Source: Streptomyces sp. MUM 178J
Lineage (GTDB): Bacteria; Actinomycetota; Actinomycetes; Streptomycetales; Streptomycetaceae
NCBI RefSeq assembly: GCF_022414575.1
Contig: NZ_JADWYQ010000011.1
Coordinates: forward strand, 62,001 to 126,000
Length of the DNA: 64,000 nucleotides
Direction: 5' to 3'
The position numbers were made by a program, and so were the translations under genes. Below the pieces are notes generated by a model. That model saw nothing but the letters and a program-made list of their open reading frames with translations, was not told where the DNA came from and did not search any database. This document shows positions 17,188-25,310 of the stretch, piece by piece. Each line of letters starts with the position of its first letter. Position 1 is the first letter of the stretch.

Positions 17188-18072
17188 GTGGCGACCGACA
17201 CCGTGACCGACGTCTTCGAAGAGCACAGGCCCGTCCTGACTGGCGTGGCGTACCGCATGCTGGGCAGAGTGGCCGACGCCGAGGACGTGGTCCAGGAGGC
17301 ATGGCTGCGCTGGTCCGCCGAAGACCGCGGCGGTGTCGCCGAGCCGCGCGCCTACCTCGTGCGCGTCGCTACCCGTCTGGCCGTCGACCGGCTGCGGCAG
17401 ATCCGGTCGCGCAGGGAGACATACGTCGGGCCCTGGCTTCCCGAGCCCCTTGTCACCGATGTGGCGCACGCCGCCCCCGACGCCGCCGAGCGTGCCGCGC
17501 TGGCCGACTCCGTCTCGCTCGCCGTCCTCGTCGTCCTGGAGTCCCTCTCCCCGCTGGAGCGCGCCGTGTTCGTGCTCCGCGAGGCGTTCGGCTTCCCGTA
17601 CGGCGAGATCGCCTCGGCCCTCGACCGCTCCGAGGCGGCCGTGCGCCAGCTCGCCGGCCGGGCGCGCCGCCATGTGCAGGAGCGCAAGCCGCGCTACGAC
17701 GCCGACCCCGTCCAGTGCCGCGAACTGACCGAGCGTTTCCTCGCCGCGGCTTCCGGGGGCGACTTCGACGCGCTGCTGACGCTGCTCGCCCCCGACGTCC
17801 GGCTCGTCGGGGACTCCGGCGGCAAGGCCAAGGCCCCCCTGCGCGTCCTGGAGACCGCGGACAAGGTCGGCCGCTTCCTCGTCGCCGTGTCCCGGCAGTC
17901 CGCCGAGCAGTTGGAGCTCCGCTTCGTCGAGGTCAACGGCGCCCCCGCGCTGCTGGCCCTGACGGATGGGAAGCCGGACAGCGTCTTCCAGCTGGCGATC
18001 AGGGACGGGCGCGTCCAGTGCGTCTACGTCATCCGCAATCCCGACAAGCTCGCCTCGCTGCCAGTGGGCTGA
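17188..18072 (+). CDS. SigJ-type ECF RNA polymerase sigma factor with SnoaL-like C-terminus
   Basis: This 294-residue protein shows sigma region 2 at the N-terminus (FEEHRPVLTGVAYRMLG, DAEDVVQEAWLRW) and region 4 at about 110-165 (LSPLERAVFVLREAFGFPYG). A C-terminal SnoaL-like domain follows (about 185-290), the architecture of the SigJ/ECF41-type group, in which the extra domain controls activity. No separate anti-sigma gene is adjacent, as expected for that group. I chose GTG 17188 by homology to family N-termini (VATDTVTDVFEEH); GTG 17170 is an alternative. A strong hairpin follows the stop. Confidence 0.9.
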   Translation: MATDTVTDVFEEHRPVLTGVAYRMLGRVADAEDVVQEAWLRWSAEDRGGVAEPRAYLVRVATRLAVDRLRQIRSRRETYVGPWLPEPLVTDVAHAAPDAAERAALADSVSLAVLVVLESLSPLERAVFVLREAFGFPYGEIASALDRSEAAVRQLAGRARRHVQERKPRYDADPVQCRELTERFLAAASGGDFDALLTLLAPDVRLVGDSGGKAKAPLRVLETADKVGRFLVAVSRQSAEQLELRFVEVNGAPALLALTDGKPDSVFQLAIRDGRVQCVYVIRNPDKLASLPVG

Positions 18073-18078
18073 AACCCC

Positions 18079-18117
18079 GCCTGCGGGCCGAACCCGCAGG
18101 CCGGGCACCGTGCCCGG
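18079..18117 (+). terminator. stem-loops after the SigJ-type gene
   Basis: GCCTGCGGG and CCCGCAGGC form a perfect 9-bp stem with a CCGAA loop (18079-18101), seven bases after the stop codon. A second hairpin, CCGGGCACCGTGCCCGG, follows directly. There is no T-run, which is common in this genus. Confidence 0.65.
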
Positions 18118-18207
18118 GGCGGCTGCGAGATTCATTTCCGCCACCTTCCCGCAGCCGTCCCAACACGCAGCGGCATCATTCCGTTCCACTGAGTAAGCTG
18201 CGCTGGA

Positions 18208-18242
18208 TTGGTCTTGACCAAGGGTGTACGCCGTCCTATGGT
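18208..18242 (+). promoter_or_regulatory. promoter of the GntR gene with a DasR-like operator
   Basis: A -35 box TTGACC (18214-18219) and a -10 box TATGGT (18237-18242) are separated by 17 bp, close to the housekeeping consensus. A perfect palindrome, TTGGTCTTGACCAA (18208-18221), covers the -35. It differs from the DasR-responsive element core TGGTCTAGACCA by one base. The expected 85-nt leader includes a CCTTT-AAAGG hairpin near 18263. Confidence 0.65.
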
Positions 18243-18333
18243 CGCAGAGTTAGTGCAGGAACCTTTAATAAACAAAGGCGCGAAAAGAGCGCGGCAAAGC
18301 CGCCGCTGACATGGCGATTGGCGGAGGATCAGG

Positions 18334-19098
18334 GTGGGGACGACGCAGCTCGAGACAGTGCCGGAGCCCAAGTACTGGCACCTCAAGACCGTGATCAGCG
18401 AAGCGCTCGACTCGGACTTCGCGGTGGGGGAGATCCTGCCCAACGAGCGGGACCTCGCCGCCCGGTTCGGCGTCGCCCGCGCCACGCTCCGGCAGGCCCT
18501 GGAACAGCTCGAGCTGGAAGGCCGGTTGCAGCGCCGCCGCGGCGTCGGCACCACGGTCGCCCCGCCGCGCATGGGCGTCGACGTCTCCACCCCCCGGCAG
18601 GGCTGGCCCGGCGCCGGCCAGGACGCCTGGCAGCCGATCGGCTGCACCACCGCGCTGCCGCCCCACTCCGTGGCCCGGCTGCTCGAAGCCGAAGACGGCG
18701 AAGAAGCCCACACCGTTCGCCGACTGCGCCTCGGCCAGGGCCAGCCGCTGGCCGCCGAACTGCTGTATGTGCCCCTCGCGTCGGTTCCCGCGCGGGCCGT
18801 CGGCGACACCGCCTCGGGCCCCGCCCGCGCCCGGTCGGTCCTGAGCGAGCTCCGCCGCCTCCCCCTCGAAGGACAGGACCGCGCCGTCGAGCTGGGCTCC
18901 GCCCGGGCCGACGACGCCAAGGAACTCGACCGGCTGCCCGGTGCGCCGGTGCTCGTCGTCACCACCCGGTACTTCTCGGGCGGCCGGACCGCGGCGGTCT
19001 CCGTCGCCACCTACCGCGCCGACACCTGCCGGCTCACCTTCGGCGACTTCGGGGACCTGGAGATCAGCCACCACGGGCAGCAGCGGCAGGCCTCCTGA
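18334..19098 (+). CDS. GntR/HutC family transcriptional regulator (UTRA domain)
   Basis: This 254-residue protein has a GntR winged helix at residues 12-75 (ILPNERDLAARFGVARATLR) followed by a UTRA-type ligand domain (about 100-245), the HutC/DasR layout. Relatives bind phosphorylated sugars or similar ligands. GTG 18334 follows GGAGG with suitable spacing. Its promoter carries a DasR-like palindrome on the -35, suggesting autoregulation or control by DasR. A ROK-family regulator follows on the opposite strand, so a sugar-related role is plausible but not shown. Confidence 0.88.
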   Translation: MGTTQLETVPEPKYWHLKTVISEALDSDFAVGEILPNERDLAARFGVARATLRQALEQLELEGRLQRRRGVGTTVAPPRMGVDVSTPRQGWPGAGQDAWQPIGCTTALPPHSVARLLEAEDGEEAHTVRRLRLGQGQPLAAELLYVPLASVPARAVGDTASGPARARSVLSELRRLPLEGQDRAVELGSARADDAKELDRLPGAPVLVVTTRYFSGGRTAAVSVATYRADTCRLTFGDFGDLEISHHGQQRQAS

Positions 19099-19304
19099 GG
19101 CTGCCTGCAGGGGCCGCCCCGGACCGGTCCCCCAGGGGGCTGACACGGGGCCGGGCGGGGCCGCGGGACTGACACGGGACCGGGCGGTCCACGGGAGGCC
19201 CCCGTGCTCGTCCGTCCGCCGAGGGGGCCGATCCCGGTCGGCAGCCCGCGGCAGGCAGGACAGGCGGGGCAGGGCAGGCGGGGCAGGGCAGCCGCGGCGG
19301 GTGC

Positions 19305-20489
19305 CTATCGCCGCCCCGTCACCGACCCCTCGACGGCGAAGAGCTGCTCCTCCAGATGATCCAGCGCAAGCCGCAACGCGCCCGTCGCCACCGCCGCCTC
19401 GCCCAGCAGCGACAGCGTCACCCGCGGAGGGCGCAGACAGAACCGCGACAGCTGTGCGCGCAGCGGATCGAGCACGCCGTCGAGGCCCGCCGCCCAGCCG
19501 CCCACGATCACCACCTCGGGGTCGAGGGCGAGCACCAGCGCCGCCACATCGTGCACCAGACGCTGGATGAAACGGTCCACTGCCGCCTGCGCCCGGACAT
19601 CGCCCTGCCGAGCGAGCGCGAAGACCGCGGCCACCGCCTGCTCGTCGAGCGGATGCAGCGGCTCGTCCGTCGTGGACAGCAGCGTCTCCGGGGTCACCTC
19701 GCGTCCCAGCAGATGCAGAGCGCCGATCTCGCCCGCCGCACCCCCGAAGCCCCGGTGCAGCCGCCCTCCGATCAGCGAGCCGGCCCCCGGGCTGAGTCCC
19801 GCCAGTACGAAGACGATGTCGTCCGAGTCCGCGGCCGCACCCTTCCAGTGCTCGGCCACGGCGGCGGCGTTGGCGTCGTTCTCCACCAGCACCGGGCAGC
19901 GGAACGACCGGCGCAGCCGCTCGCCCAGCGCCAGCCCGGTCCAGCCGGGGAGGGCGGTCCCCAGCCGTACCGTCCCGTCCGCCTCCACGATCCCGGGTGA
20001 ACCCACCCCGACCGCCCGCAGACTGCCGCGTGCCACACCTGCCCGCCGCAGCACATCGGTCACCACGGACCGCACCCGCTCCAGCCGCTCGTCCGCCGAG
20101 GCGGTTTCGGACACCTCACGGGAGCCCGCGCCGATGATCCGTCCGTCCAGACCCGACAGCAGGGCGGCGACCCGGTGCGCACCGATCTCGATCCCCAGCA
20201 GATGTCCTGCCTCGGCCCGGAAGCGGAACCTTCGCGCGGGCCGGCCCTGCCTGCGGGCCTCGCCCTCCTCCGGAGCCGCCTCCGTCACCAGGCCGTCCGC
20301 GATGAGCCCCTCGACCACGCCCTCCACCGTCGGCCGGGACAGACCGGTGATACGGGTCAGATCGGTCAGCGTGGGAGTGTCCGCACCACGCAGCGCATGG
20401 AGTACCACCGCGGAGTTGATCCGCCGCAGCAGGGACGGGTCCCCGCCGGTCAGCCGCCCCACCGTTGTGTCCTCCCAGCTCGAGCGCAT
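19305..20489 (-). CDS. ROK family transcriptional regulator/sugar kinase-like
   Basis: This 394-residue protein has an N-terminal winged helix (about residues 18-75, with TDLTRITGLSRPTVEGVV) and a C-terminal ROK domain (about 85-380) with the VENDANAAAVAEHW segment and GSPGIV. ROK regulators respond to sugars. The usual zinc-binding CxCGxxGCxE motif after the GEIG segment is missing; the sequence there is GEIGALHLLGREVTPETLLS. It is therefore probably not a normal sugar kinase. A TACCAT box ends 9 nt before ATG 20489, so the mRNA may be leaderless. It converges on the GntR gene across 206 bp of short GC-rich repeats. Confidence 0.87.
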   Translation of the reverse strand: MRSSWEDTTVGRLTGGDPSLLRRINSAVVLHALRGADTPTLTDLTRITGLSRPTVEGVVEGLIADGLVTEAAPEEGEARRQGRPARRFRFRAEAGHLLGIEIGAHRVAALLSGLDGRIIGAGSREVSETASADERLERVRSVVTDVLRRAGVARGSLRAVGVGSPGIVEADGTVRLGTALPGWTGLALGERLRRSFRCPVLVENDANAAAVAEHWKGAAADSDDIVFVLAGLSPGAGSLIGGRLHRGFGGAAGEIGALHLLGREVTPETLLSTTDEPLHPLDEQAVAAVFALARQGDVRAQAAVDRFIQRLVHDVAALVLALDPEVVIVGGWAAGLDGVLDPLRAQLSRFCLRPPRVTLSLLGEAAVATGALRLALDHLEEQLFAVEGSVTGRR

Positions 20490-20639
20490 GTCACGCGGAT
20501 GGTACTCGCCGGTCGCGAGCGCGGCGAGCGGCCTGCGGGGCGGGGGAGCCCTGACGCGGCCGACCGGAGGTGAATCGCTCGCAGCGCCGCGACAGCTGAC
20601 GGCATGCCATATGTCAGTGGGGGCCGGTTTACTGACGGC

Positions 20640-21053
20640 ATGACCCCAGCAGACCAGCTCGCCGAGATAGACCGGCTGCGCACCCGGGCGTTCGCTGAGG
20701 ACGGGCCCGGCTACCACCTGGTGGAGCTGAGCGAGGGGGGCGCCGTCGGGGGCGCGGCGGAGGAAGCATCCTGGGAGCAGGCGTCCGAGCAGTGTGAGGC
20801 GGACTGCGATGCGCTGGTGACGCTGCTGTCCGCCCGGTGGGGCCGGGCGGATCCGTTCAGTGTGTGGTCGCTGTCCGTCCGCAGCGCCTCCGGTGAGAAG
20901 GCTCCGGCCTCCTGGGTCGCCCTGAGCCACCTTGTGGACTACGTCACCGCCTGGCAGGCGAACGACCGCTGGATAGCCGTGGGTACGGCACGGCGGGACC
21001 GGGGGCGGCGCCCGGGGCTGCTGGTGCTGATCACGGGGGACGCGCCGCCGTAG
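20640..21053 (+). CDS. hypothetical protein
   Basis: This acidic, mixed alpha/beta protein of 137 residues (MTPADQLAEIDRLRTRAF...) has no motif I recognise. GC3 bias and uninterrupted sequence support it as real. The segment DPFSVWSLSVRSASGE and the Trp-rich middle suggest a compact globular domain without a signal peptide. ATG 20640 is chosen; ATG 20604 would add 12 residues. Each ATG is preceded by the same 11-mer, CTGACGGCATG. The gene is followed by palindromic repeat copy B. Confidence 0.6.
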   Translation: MTPADQLAEIDRLRTRAFAEDGPGYHLVELSEGGAVGGAAEEASWEQASEQCEADCDALVTLLSARWGRADPFSVWSLSVRSASGEKAPASWVALSHLVDYVTAWQANDRWIAVGTARRDRGRRPGLLVLITGDAPP

Positions 21054-21067
21054 GGGCTGGACCTTTC

Positions 21068-21263
21068 CCACCCCGCACGCCCCTTCCCGTAACAGGGGCT
21101 CTGCCCCGGACTCCTGCGCCGCAAGCTTCCCCAGCTAGCGCTGGGCGGTGGCCCCGGGGCGGGGCTGGATTTTCCAGCCCGTCCGGCGTTTGAGGACACG
21201 GCCGAAGGCCGTACGGGGGTCTGGGGGCTTGCCCCCGGTTACGGGAAGGGGCGGGGTGGGGGA
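21068..21263. repeat. palindromic repeat element, copy B
   Basis: The two ends are imperfect inverted copies: CCCACCCCGCACGCCCCTTC on the left against GAAGGGGCGGGGTGGGGG on the right. Inside are GGGGCTCTGCCCC, a GGCTGG-ATTTT-CCAGCC hairpin, the core GAGGACACGGCCGAAGG (from 21192), and GGGGGC-TT-GCCCCC. It lies between convergent genes, so it may act as a bidirectional terminator. The right end runs into the mug reading frame. Confidence 0.75.
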
Positions 21264-21814
21264 GCACACCCGCCCGCCGCCACTCGCAGGCGGCGGAACT
21301 CCTCCGCCATCGCCTCCGCCGTCCAGTGCGCGTTCAGCCCGCTCGGATTCGGCAGCACCCACACACGGGTGTCACCGATCATCCCCTCCTGGCGGCCGAT
21401 CCGGGCCCTTCGGTCGCCGAACGCCGTGCGGTACGCGGTCACGCCCACCACGGCCAGCCAGCGCGGACGCAGTCGCTCCACCTTGGCCCGGAGCGCGACG
21501 CCGCCCGTGCGGAGTTCGTCGTCGCTCAGCTCGTCCGCCCGCGCCGTCGCCCTGGCCGCCACATTGGTGATGCCGAGCCCGTACGAGAGGAGCTCGTGCT
21601 GTTCCTCGGGCAGCAGCCGGCGCGGGGTGAAGCCCGACAGGTGCAGCACCGGCCAGAAGCGGTTGCCGGGACGGGCGAAGTGGCAGCCGGTGGCCGCGGA
21701 CATCAGGCTGGGGTTGATGCCGCAGAACAGCACGGACAGGCCGCCCGCGGCCACATCCGGAACGGTGCGGTCGCGGGCGGCCTGAAGCTCCTCGGGGGTC
21801 GGCCGGCGGGTCAG
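21239..21814 (-). CDS. mug: mismatch-specific (G:U/T) DNA glycosylase, Mug family
   Basis: This 191-residue protein removes uracil or thymine from G:U and G:T pairs. Family motifs are LFCGINPS near residue 30 and VLPNPSGLNAHW near the C-terminus. Conserved N-terminal sequence (TRRPTPEELQAARDRTVPDV) precedes the first GTG (21754) and extends back to the purB stop. The only start codon there is CTG at 21814, overlapping the purB TGA as CTGA, the position where ATG or GTG would be expected. I therefore annotate a coupled CTG start. The last nine codons (CAPPPRPFP) and the stop come from repeat copy B. Confidence 0.82.
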   Translation of the reverse strand: MTRRPTPEELQAARDRTVPDVAAGGLSVLFCGINPSLMSAATGCHFARPGNRFWPVLHLSGFTPRRLLPEEQHELLSYGLGITNVAARATARADELSDDELRTGGVALRAKVERLRPRWLAVVGVTAYRTAFGDRRARIGRQEGMIGDTRVWVLPNPSGLNAHWTAEAMAEEFRRLRVAAGGCAPPPRPFP

Positions 21815-23253
21815 AGGATCGACCCCGGGGCATAGCCCGCGGCCTCCGGGTTCTGCTTGACGATCTCCTCGATCCGGGAGACCACCGCCGAGACCTGATC
21901 GGCCGCCGCGCCCGTGAACGAGAGCTTGTCGGCCATCAGTGCCTCCAGTCCCGCCCGGTCGAGCGGAATCCGCTCGTCCGCCGCCAGCTTGTCGAGCAGC
22001 TCATTGCGCTCCGCGCCCTGCTCGCGCATGGCCAGCGCCGAGGCGACGGCATGCTCCTTGATCGCCTCATGGGCGACCTCACGGCCCACGCCGGCCCGCA
22101 CCGCACCCATCAGGACCTTGGTCGTGGCCAGGAACGGCAGATACCGGTCCAGCTCCCGCGAGACCACCGCCGGGAACGCCCCGAACTCGTCGAGCACCGT
22201 CAGGAACGTCTCCAGCAGCCCGTCGAAGGCGAAGAACGCGTCCGGCAGCGCGACCCGGCGCACCACCGAGCAGGAGACGTCGCCCTCGTTCCACTGGTCG
22301 CCCGCCAGTTCGCCGGTCATCGAGGCATAGCCGCGAAGGATGACCATCAGACCGTTCACCCGCTCACACGAACGGGTGTTCATCTTGTGCGGCATGGCCG
22401 ACGAGCCGACCTGCCCGGGCTTGAAGCCCTCGGTCACCAGCTCGTGCCCGGCCATCAGCCGGATCGTCTTGGCGACCGACGAGGGGGCCGCGGCCAGCTG
22501 CACCAGCGCGGAGACCACGTCGTAGTCCAGGGAGCGCGGATAGACCTGGCCGACGGAGGTGAAGGCGTGCGCGAAGCCCAGATGGGCGGCGATCCGCCGC
22601 TCCAGGTCCGCGAGCTTCGCCGGGTCGCCGCCCAGCAGGTCCAGCATGTCCTGCGCGGTGCCCACAGGCCCCTTGATGCCGCGCAGCGGGTAGCGGCCGA
22701 GCAGGTCCTCGAGACGTCCGCAGGCGACGAGCAGCTCGTCCGCCGCCGTCGCGAAGCGCTTGCCGAGCGTCGTGGCCTGCGCGGCCACATTGTGCGAGCG
22801 CCCGGCCATGACCAGCTCCGCGTACTCCCCGGAGAGCCGGCCCAGCCGCGCCAGCACCGCCACCGCGCGGTCGCGCATCAGCTCCAGCGAGAGCCGGATC
22901 TGCAGCTGCTCCACGTTCTCCGTCAGATCGCGGGAGGTCATGCCCTTGTGCACATGCTCATGGCCCGCGAGTGCGTTGAACTCCTCGATGCGCGCCTTCA
23001 CATCGTGCCGGGTGACCTTCTCACGCTCGGCGATGGACGCGAGGTCTACCTGGTCGAGCACGCGCTCGTAGTCGGCGAGGGCCGCGTCGGGCACCTCGAT
23101 GCCGAGGTCCTGCTGTGCGCGCAGCACCGCCAGCCAGAGCCGGCGCTCCAGCTTGACCTTCTGCTCGGGGGACCACAGGGCGGCAAGCTCCGTGGAGGCG
23201 TAGCGGCCGGCGAGGACGTTGGGGATGCGGGGCTTCGCAGACGAGGCAGTCAC
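21811..23253 (-). CDS. purB: adenylosuccinate lyase
   Basis: This 480-residue enzyme catalyses two steps of purine synthesis: SAICAR to AICAR, and adenylosuccinate to AMP. The fumarase/aspartase-superfamily signature GSSAMPHKMNTR is present, as are HKGMTSRDLTEN and the His-containing AGRSHNVAAQATT. I chose GTG 23253 (VTASSAKPRIPNVLAGRYAS), consistent with relatives; GTG 23259 would add two residues. A -10 TAGACT (23262-23267) ends 8 nt before it, so the mRNA is probably leaderless. It is coupled to mug downstream. Confidence 0.96.
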   Translation of the reverse strand: MTASSAKPRIPNVLAGRYASTELAALWSPEQKVKLERRLWLAVLRAQQDLGIEVPDAALADYERVLDQVDLASIAEREKVTRHDVKARIEEFNALAGHEHVHKGMTSRDLTENVEQLQIRLSLELMRDRAVAVLARLGRLSGEYAELVMAGRSHNVAAQATTLGKRFATAADELLVACGRLEDLLGRYPLRGIKGPVGTAQDMLDLLGGDPAKLADLERRIAAHLGFAHAFTSVGQVYPRSLDYDVVSALVQLAAAPSSVAKTIRLMAGHELVTEGFKPGQVGSSAMPHKMNTRSCERVNGLMVILRGYASMTGELAGDQWNEGDVSCSVVRRVALPDAFFAFDGLLETFLTVLDEFGAFPAVVSRELDRYLPFLATTKVLMGAVRAGVGREVAHEAIKEHAVASALAMREQGAERNELLDKLAADERIPLDRAGLEALMADKLSFTGAAADQVSAVVSRIEEIVKQNPEAAGYAPGSIL

Positions 23254-23425
23254 GTGCACAGAGTCTACTGGCGGTTTGTGCAGGCCAGCGCCACGGTCCC
23301 GGTTGTGCGTTGCTACGAGGGCCGTATGCCGTCATGAGGCGGGCGCGGGCGCGGGCGTGCGTTCGCGGCGAGGCGGCGAGGCCGTGCGTTGGCGGCGAGG
23401 CACGCGCGGGCCGGAGACTTTGTCC

Positions 23426-24217
23426 TCAGACGGCCCCGGGCTTGTACGGCAGCAGGTCCGGGCGCTTGGGCGGGCGGCCGTCACCCGAGGAGCGCCCGGT
23501 CAGCCGACGCCCGACCCAGGGGCCCAGATGGCGGCGGGCGAACCGCACGTCCTCGATCCGCCGGGCCGTCCAGGCGGGGCGCACCGCGGGCGGCAGCGGG
23601 GCGCGCCAGTCCTCCTCGGCCTCGAGGCCGAGCGTCTGCCACACGGCCTCGGCGACCCTGCGGTGCCCCTCGGCCGTCAGATGCAGCCGGTCCGCGTCCC
23701 ACATCCGCTGATCGCCCAGGACCTCGGCCCCGTACAGGTCCGCGACCAGCGCGCCGTGTCGCACGGCCACCGTCTCCACATGGGTGAACAGCTCCTCCAT
23801 GCGGGGGCGGAAGCGTTCCATCACAGGGCCGCGACGGCCGGGGCTGCGCATCAGCACCAGCCGCCGGCAGTTCGGCGCGAGCCGCTCCGCCGCCTGCTCG
23901 AGCAGTGCCCGCACCCGACCCATGTCGCACGCGGGGCGCAGGGCGTCGTTCAGTCCGCCCACCAGGGTGATCACATCCGGCCGCATGGCCGCGGCGCGGT
24001 CCACCTGCTCGTCGACGATCTGCCCGATGAGCTTGCCCCGGACGGCGAGGTTCGCATACCGGAAGCCGGGGGTGCGGGCGGCGAGGCGGGCCGCCAGGAC
24101 GTCCGCCCATCCGCGGTAGGAGCCGTCCGGCAGCAGGTCCGACATCCCCTCCGTGAAGGAGTCGCCTATCGCGACAAAACTCGTGTACCGGTCAGTCGGC
24201 TTGTCGGTCATCTCCAT
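23426..24217 (-). CDS. SGNH/GDSL hydrolase
   Basis: This 263-residue protein has SGNH blocks in order: FVAIGDSFTEG (nucleophile Ser, block I), a Gly in NLAVRGKLIGQ (block II), GGLNDALRP (block III Asn), and DADRLHLTAEGH (catalytic Asp and His, block V). It is an esterase or lipase of unknown substrate. There is no signal peptide, so it acts in the cytosol. Its promoter carries TATGAT overlapped by a perfect 16-bp palindrome. I prefer ATG 24217, though ATG 24211 is possible. Confidence 0.88.
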   Translation of the reverse strand: MEMTDKPTDRYTSFVAIGDSFTEGMSDLLPDGSYRGWADVLAARLAARTPGFRYANLAVRGKLIGQIVDEQVDRAAAMRPDVITLVGGLNDALRPACDMGRVRALLEQAAERLAPNCRRLVLMRSPGRRGPVMERFRPRMEELFTHVETVAVRHGALVADLYGAEVLGDQRMWDADRLHLTAEGHRRVAEAVWQTLGLEAEEDWRAPLPPAVRPAWTARRIEDVRFARRHLGPWVGRRLTGRSSGDGRPPKRPDLLPYKPGAV

Positions 24218-24226
24218 GGCGGGCCG

Positions 24227-24244
24227 ATCATACCGCGCGGTATG
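24227..24244. promoter_or_regulatory. perfect 16-bp palindrome on the GDSL-hydrolase -10 box
   Basis: CATACCGCGCGGTATG (24229-24244) is a complete palindrome that overlaps the minus-strand -10 box TATGAT (24227-24232). That box ends 9 nt before ATG 24217. Placement over the -10 suggests a repressor operator. No regulator gene is adjacent. Confidence 0.6.
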
Positions 24245-24293
24245 TCCAGCGGCTCCATAGGCCCCTCGGCCGTCGCCCGAGAGGATCAGAAGG

Positions 24294-25310
24294 TCAGCCG
24301 GGACGCCCCACCAGTTCGCGCAGCACGTCCTCCATCGTCACCAGCCCCTGCGGCCGGCCCTTCTCGTCGAGCACCGCCGCCAGATGCGTACGGCTGCGCC
24401 GCATCGCCGTCAGCACATCGTCCAGCGGGGTGGACCCCCGCACCCGGGCCACCGGCCGCAGTGCCGACACCGGGAACGGCGCGTCCCGCCCCGGGGCGTC
24501 CAGGGCGTCCTTCACATGCAGGTAGCCCAGGATCCGCCGGTCCGCGTCCACCACCGGGAAGCGGGAGAAGCCGAACCGGGCCGACAGCGCCTCCAACTGC
24601 GCCGGTGTGGTCCCCGCCGGAGCGGAGACCACCTCCTCCATCGGCGAGGCGACCTCCCGCACCGGCCGCCGGCCCAGCTCCAGGGCGTCCCGCAGCCGTT
24701 CGGCCGCACGGTCGTCGAGCAGCCCGGCCTCACCCGCGTCCTGCACCAGCCCGACCAGCTGGTCGTCGGAGAACGCGGCCGCGACCTCGTCCCTGGGCTC
24801 CACGCGCAACAGCTTCAGCAGCGCGTTGGCGAACGCGTTCACCGTGAAGATCACCGGCCGCAGCGCCCGTGCCAGGGCGACCAGCGGCGGGCCGAGCAGC
24901 AGCACCGACCGCTGGGGTTCGGCGAGCGCGATGTTCTTGGGGACCATCTCGCCGAGCAGCATGTGCAGATACGTCGCCACCGTCAGCGCGATGACGAAGG
25001 CGATGGGATGGATCAGGCCGTGCGGCACGCCCAGCGCGTCGAACAGCGGCTCCAGCAGATGGGCGATGGCGGGCTCTGCGACGATGCCGAGCACCAGGGT
25101 GCTGAGCGTGATGCCGAGCTGGGCGGCCGCCAGCAGTGCGGAGACATGCTCAAGACCCCACAGCACACTGCGGGCCCGGCGGTCTCCGGCCTCGGCGGCC
25201 GGTTCGATCTGACTGCGCCGGACGGAGATCAGCGCGAACTCCGCTCCGACGAAGAAGGCGTTCACCACCAGGGTGAGCAGACCGATGCCGAGCTGAATGA
25301 CGATCACCAT
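24294..25310 (-). CDS. CNNM/CorC family membrane protein with CBS domains
   Basis: This 338-residue membrane protein starts with a CNNM (DUF21) domain of about four helices, residues 1-170, including LGEMVPKNIALAEP. A tandem CBS pair follows at about 205-330. Members are associated with Mg/Co ion efflux or transport. It overlaps the end of the upstream paralogue by 7 bp, so both are one operon. It lacks the extra C-terminal CorC-HlyC domain of its partner. Confidence 0.9.
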   Translation of the reverse strand: MVIVIQLGIGLLTLVVNAFFVGAEFALISVRRSQIEPAAEAGDRRARSVLWGLEHVSALLAAAQLGITLSTLVLGIVAEPAIAHLLEPLFDALGVPHGLIHPIAFVIALTVATYLHMLLGEMVPKNIALAEPQRSVLLLGPPLVALARALRPVIFTVNAFANALLKLLRVEPRDEVAAAFSDDQLVGLVQDAGEAGLLDDRAAERLRDALELGRRPVREVASPMEEVVSAPAGTTPAQLEALSARFGFSRFPVVDADRRILGYLHVKDALDAPGRDAPFPVSALRPVARVRGSTPLDDVLTAMRRSRTHLAAVLDEKGRPQGLVTMEDVLRELVGRPG

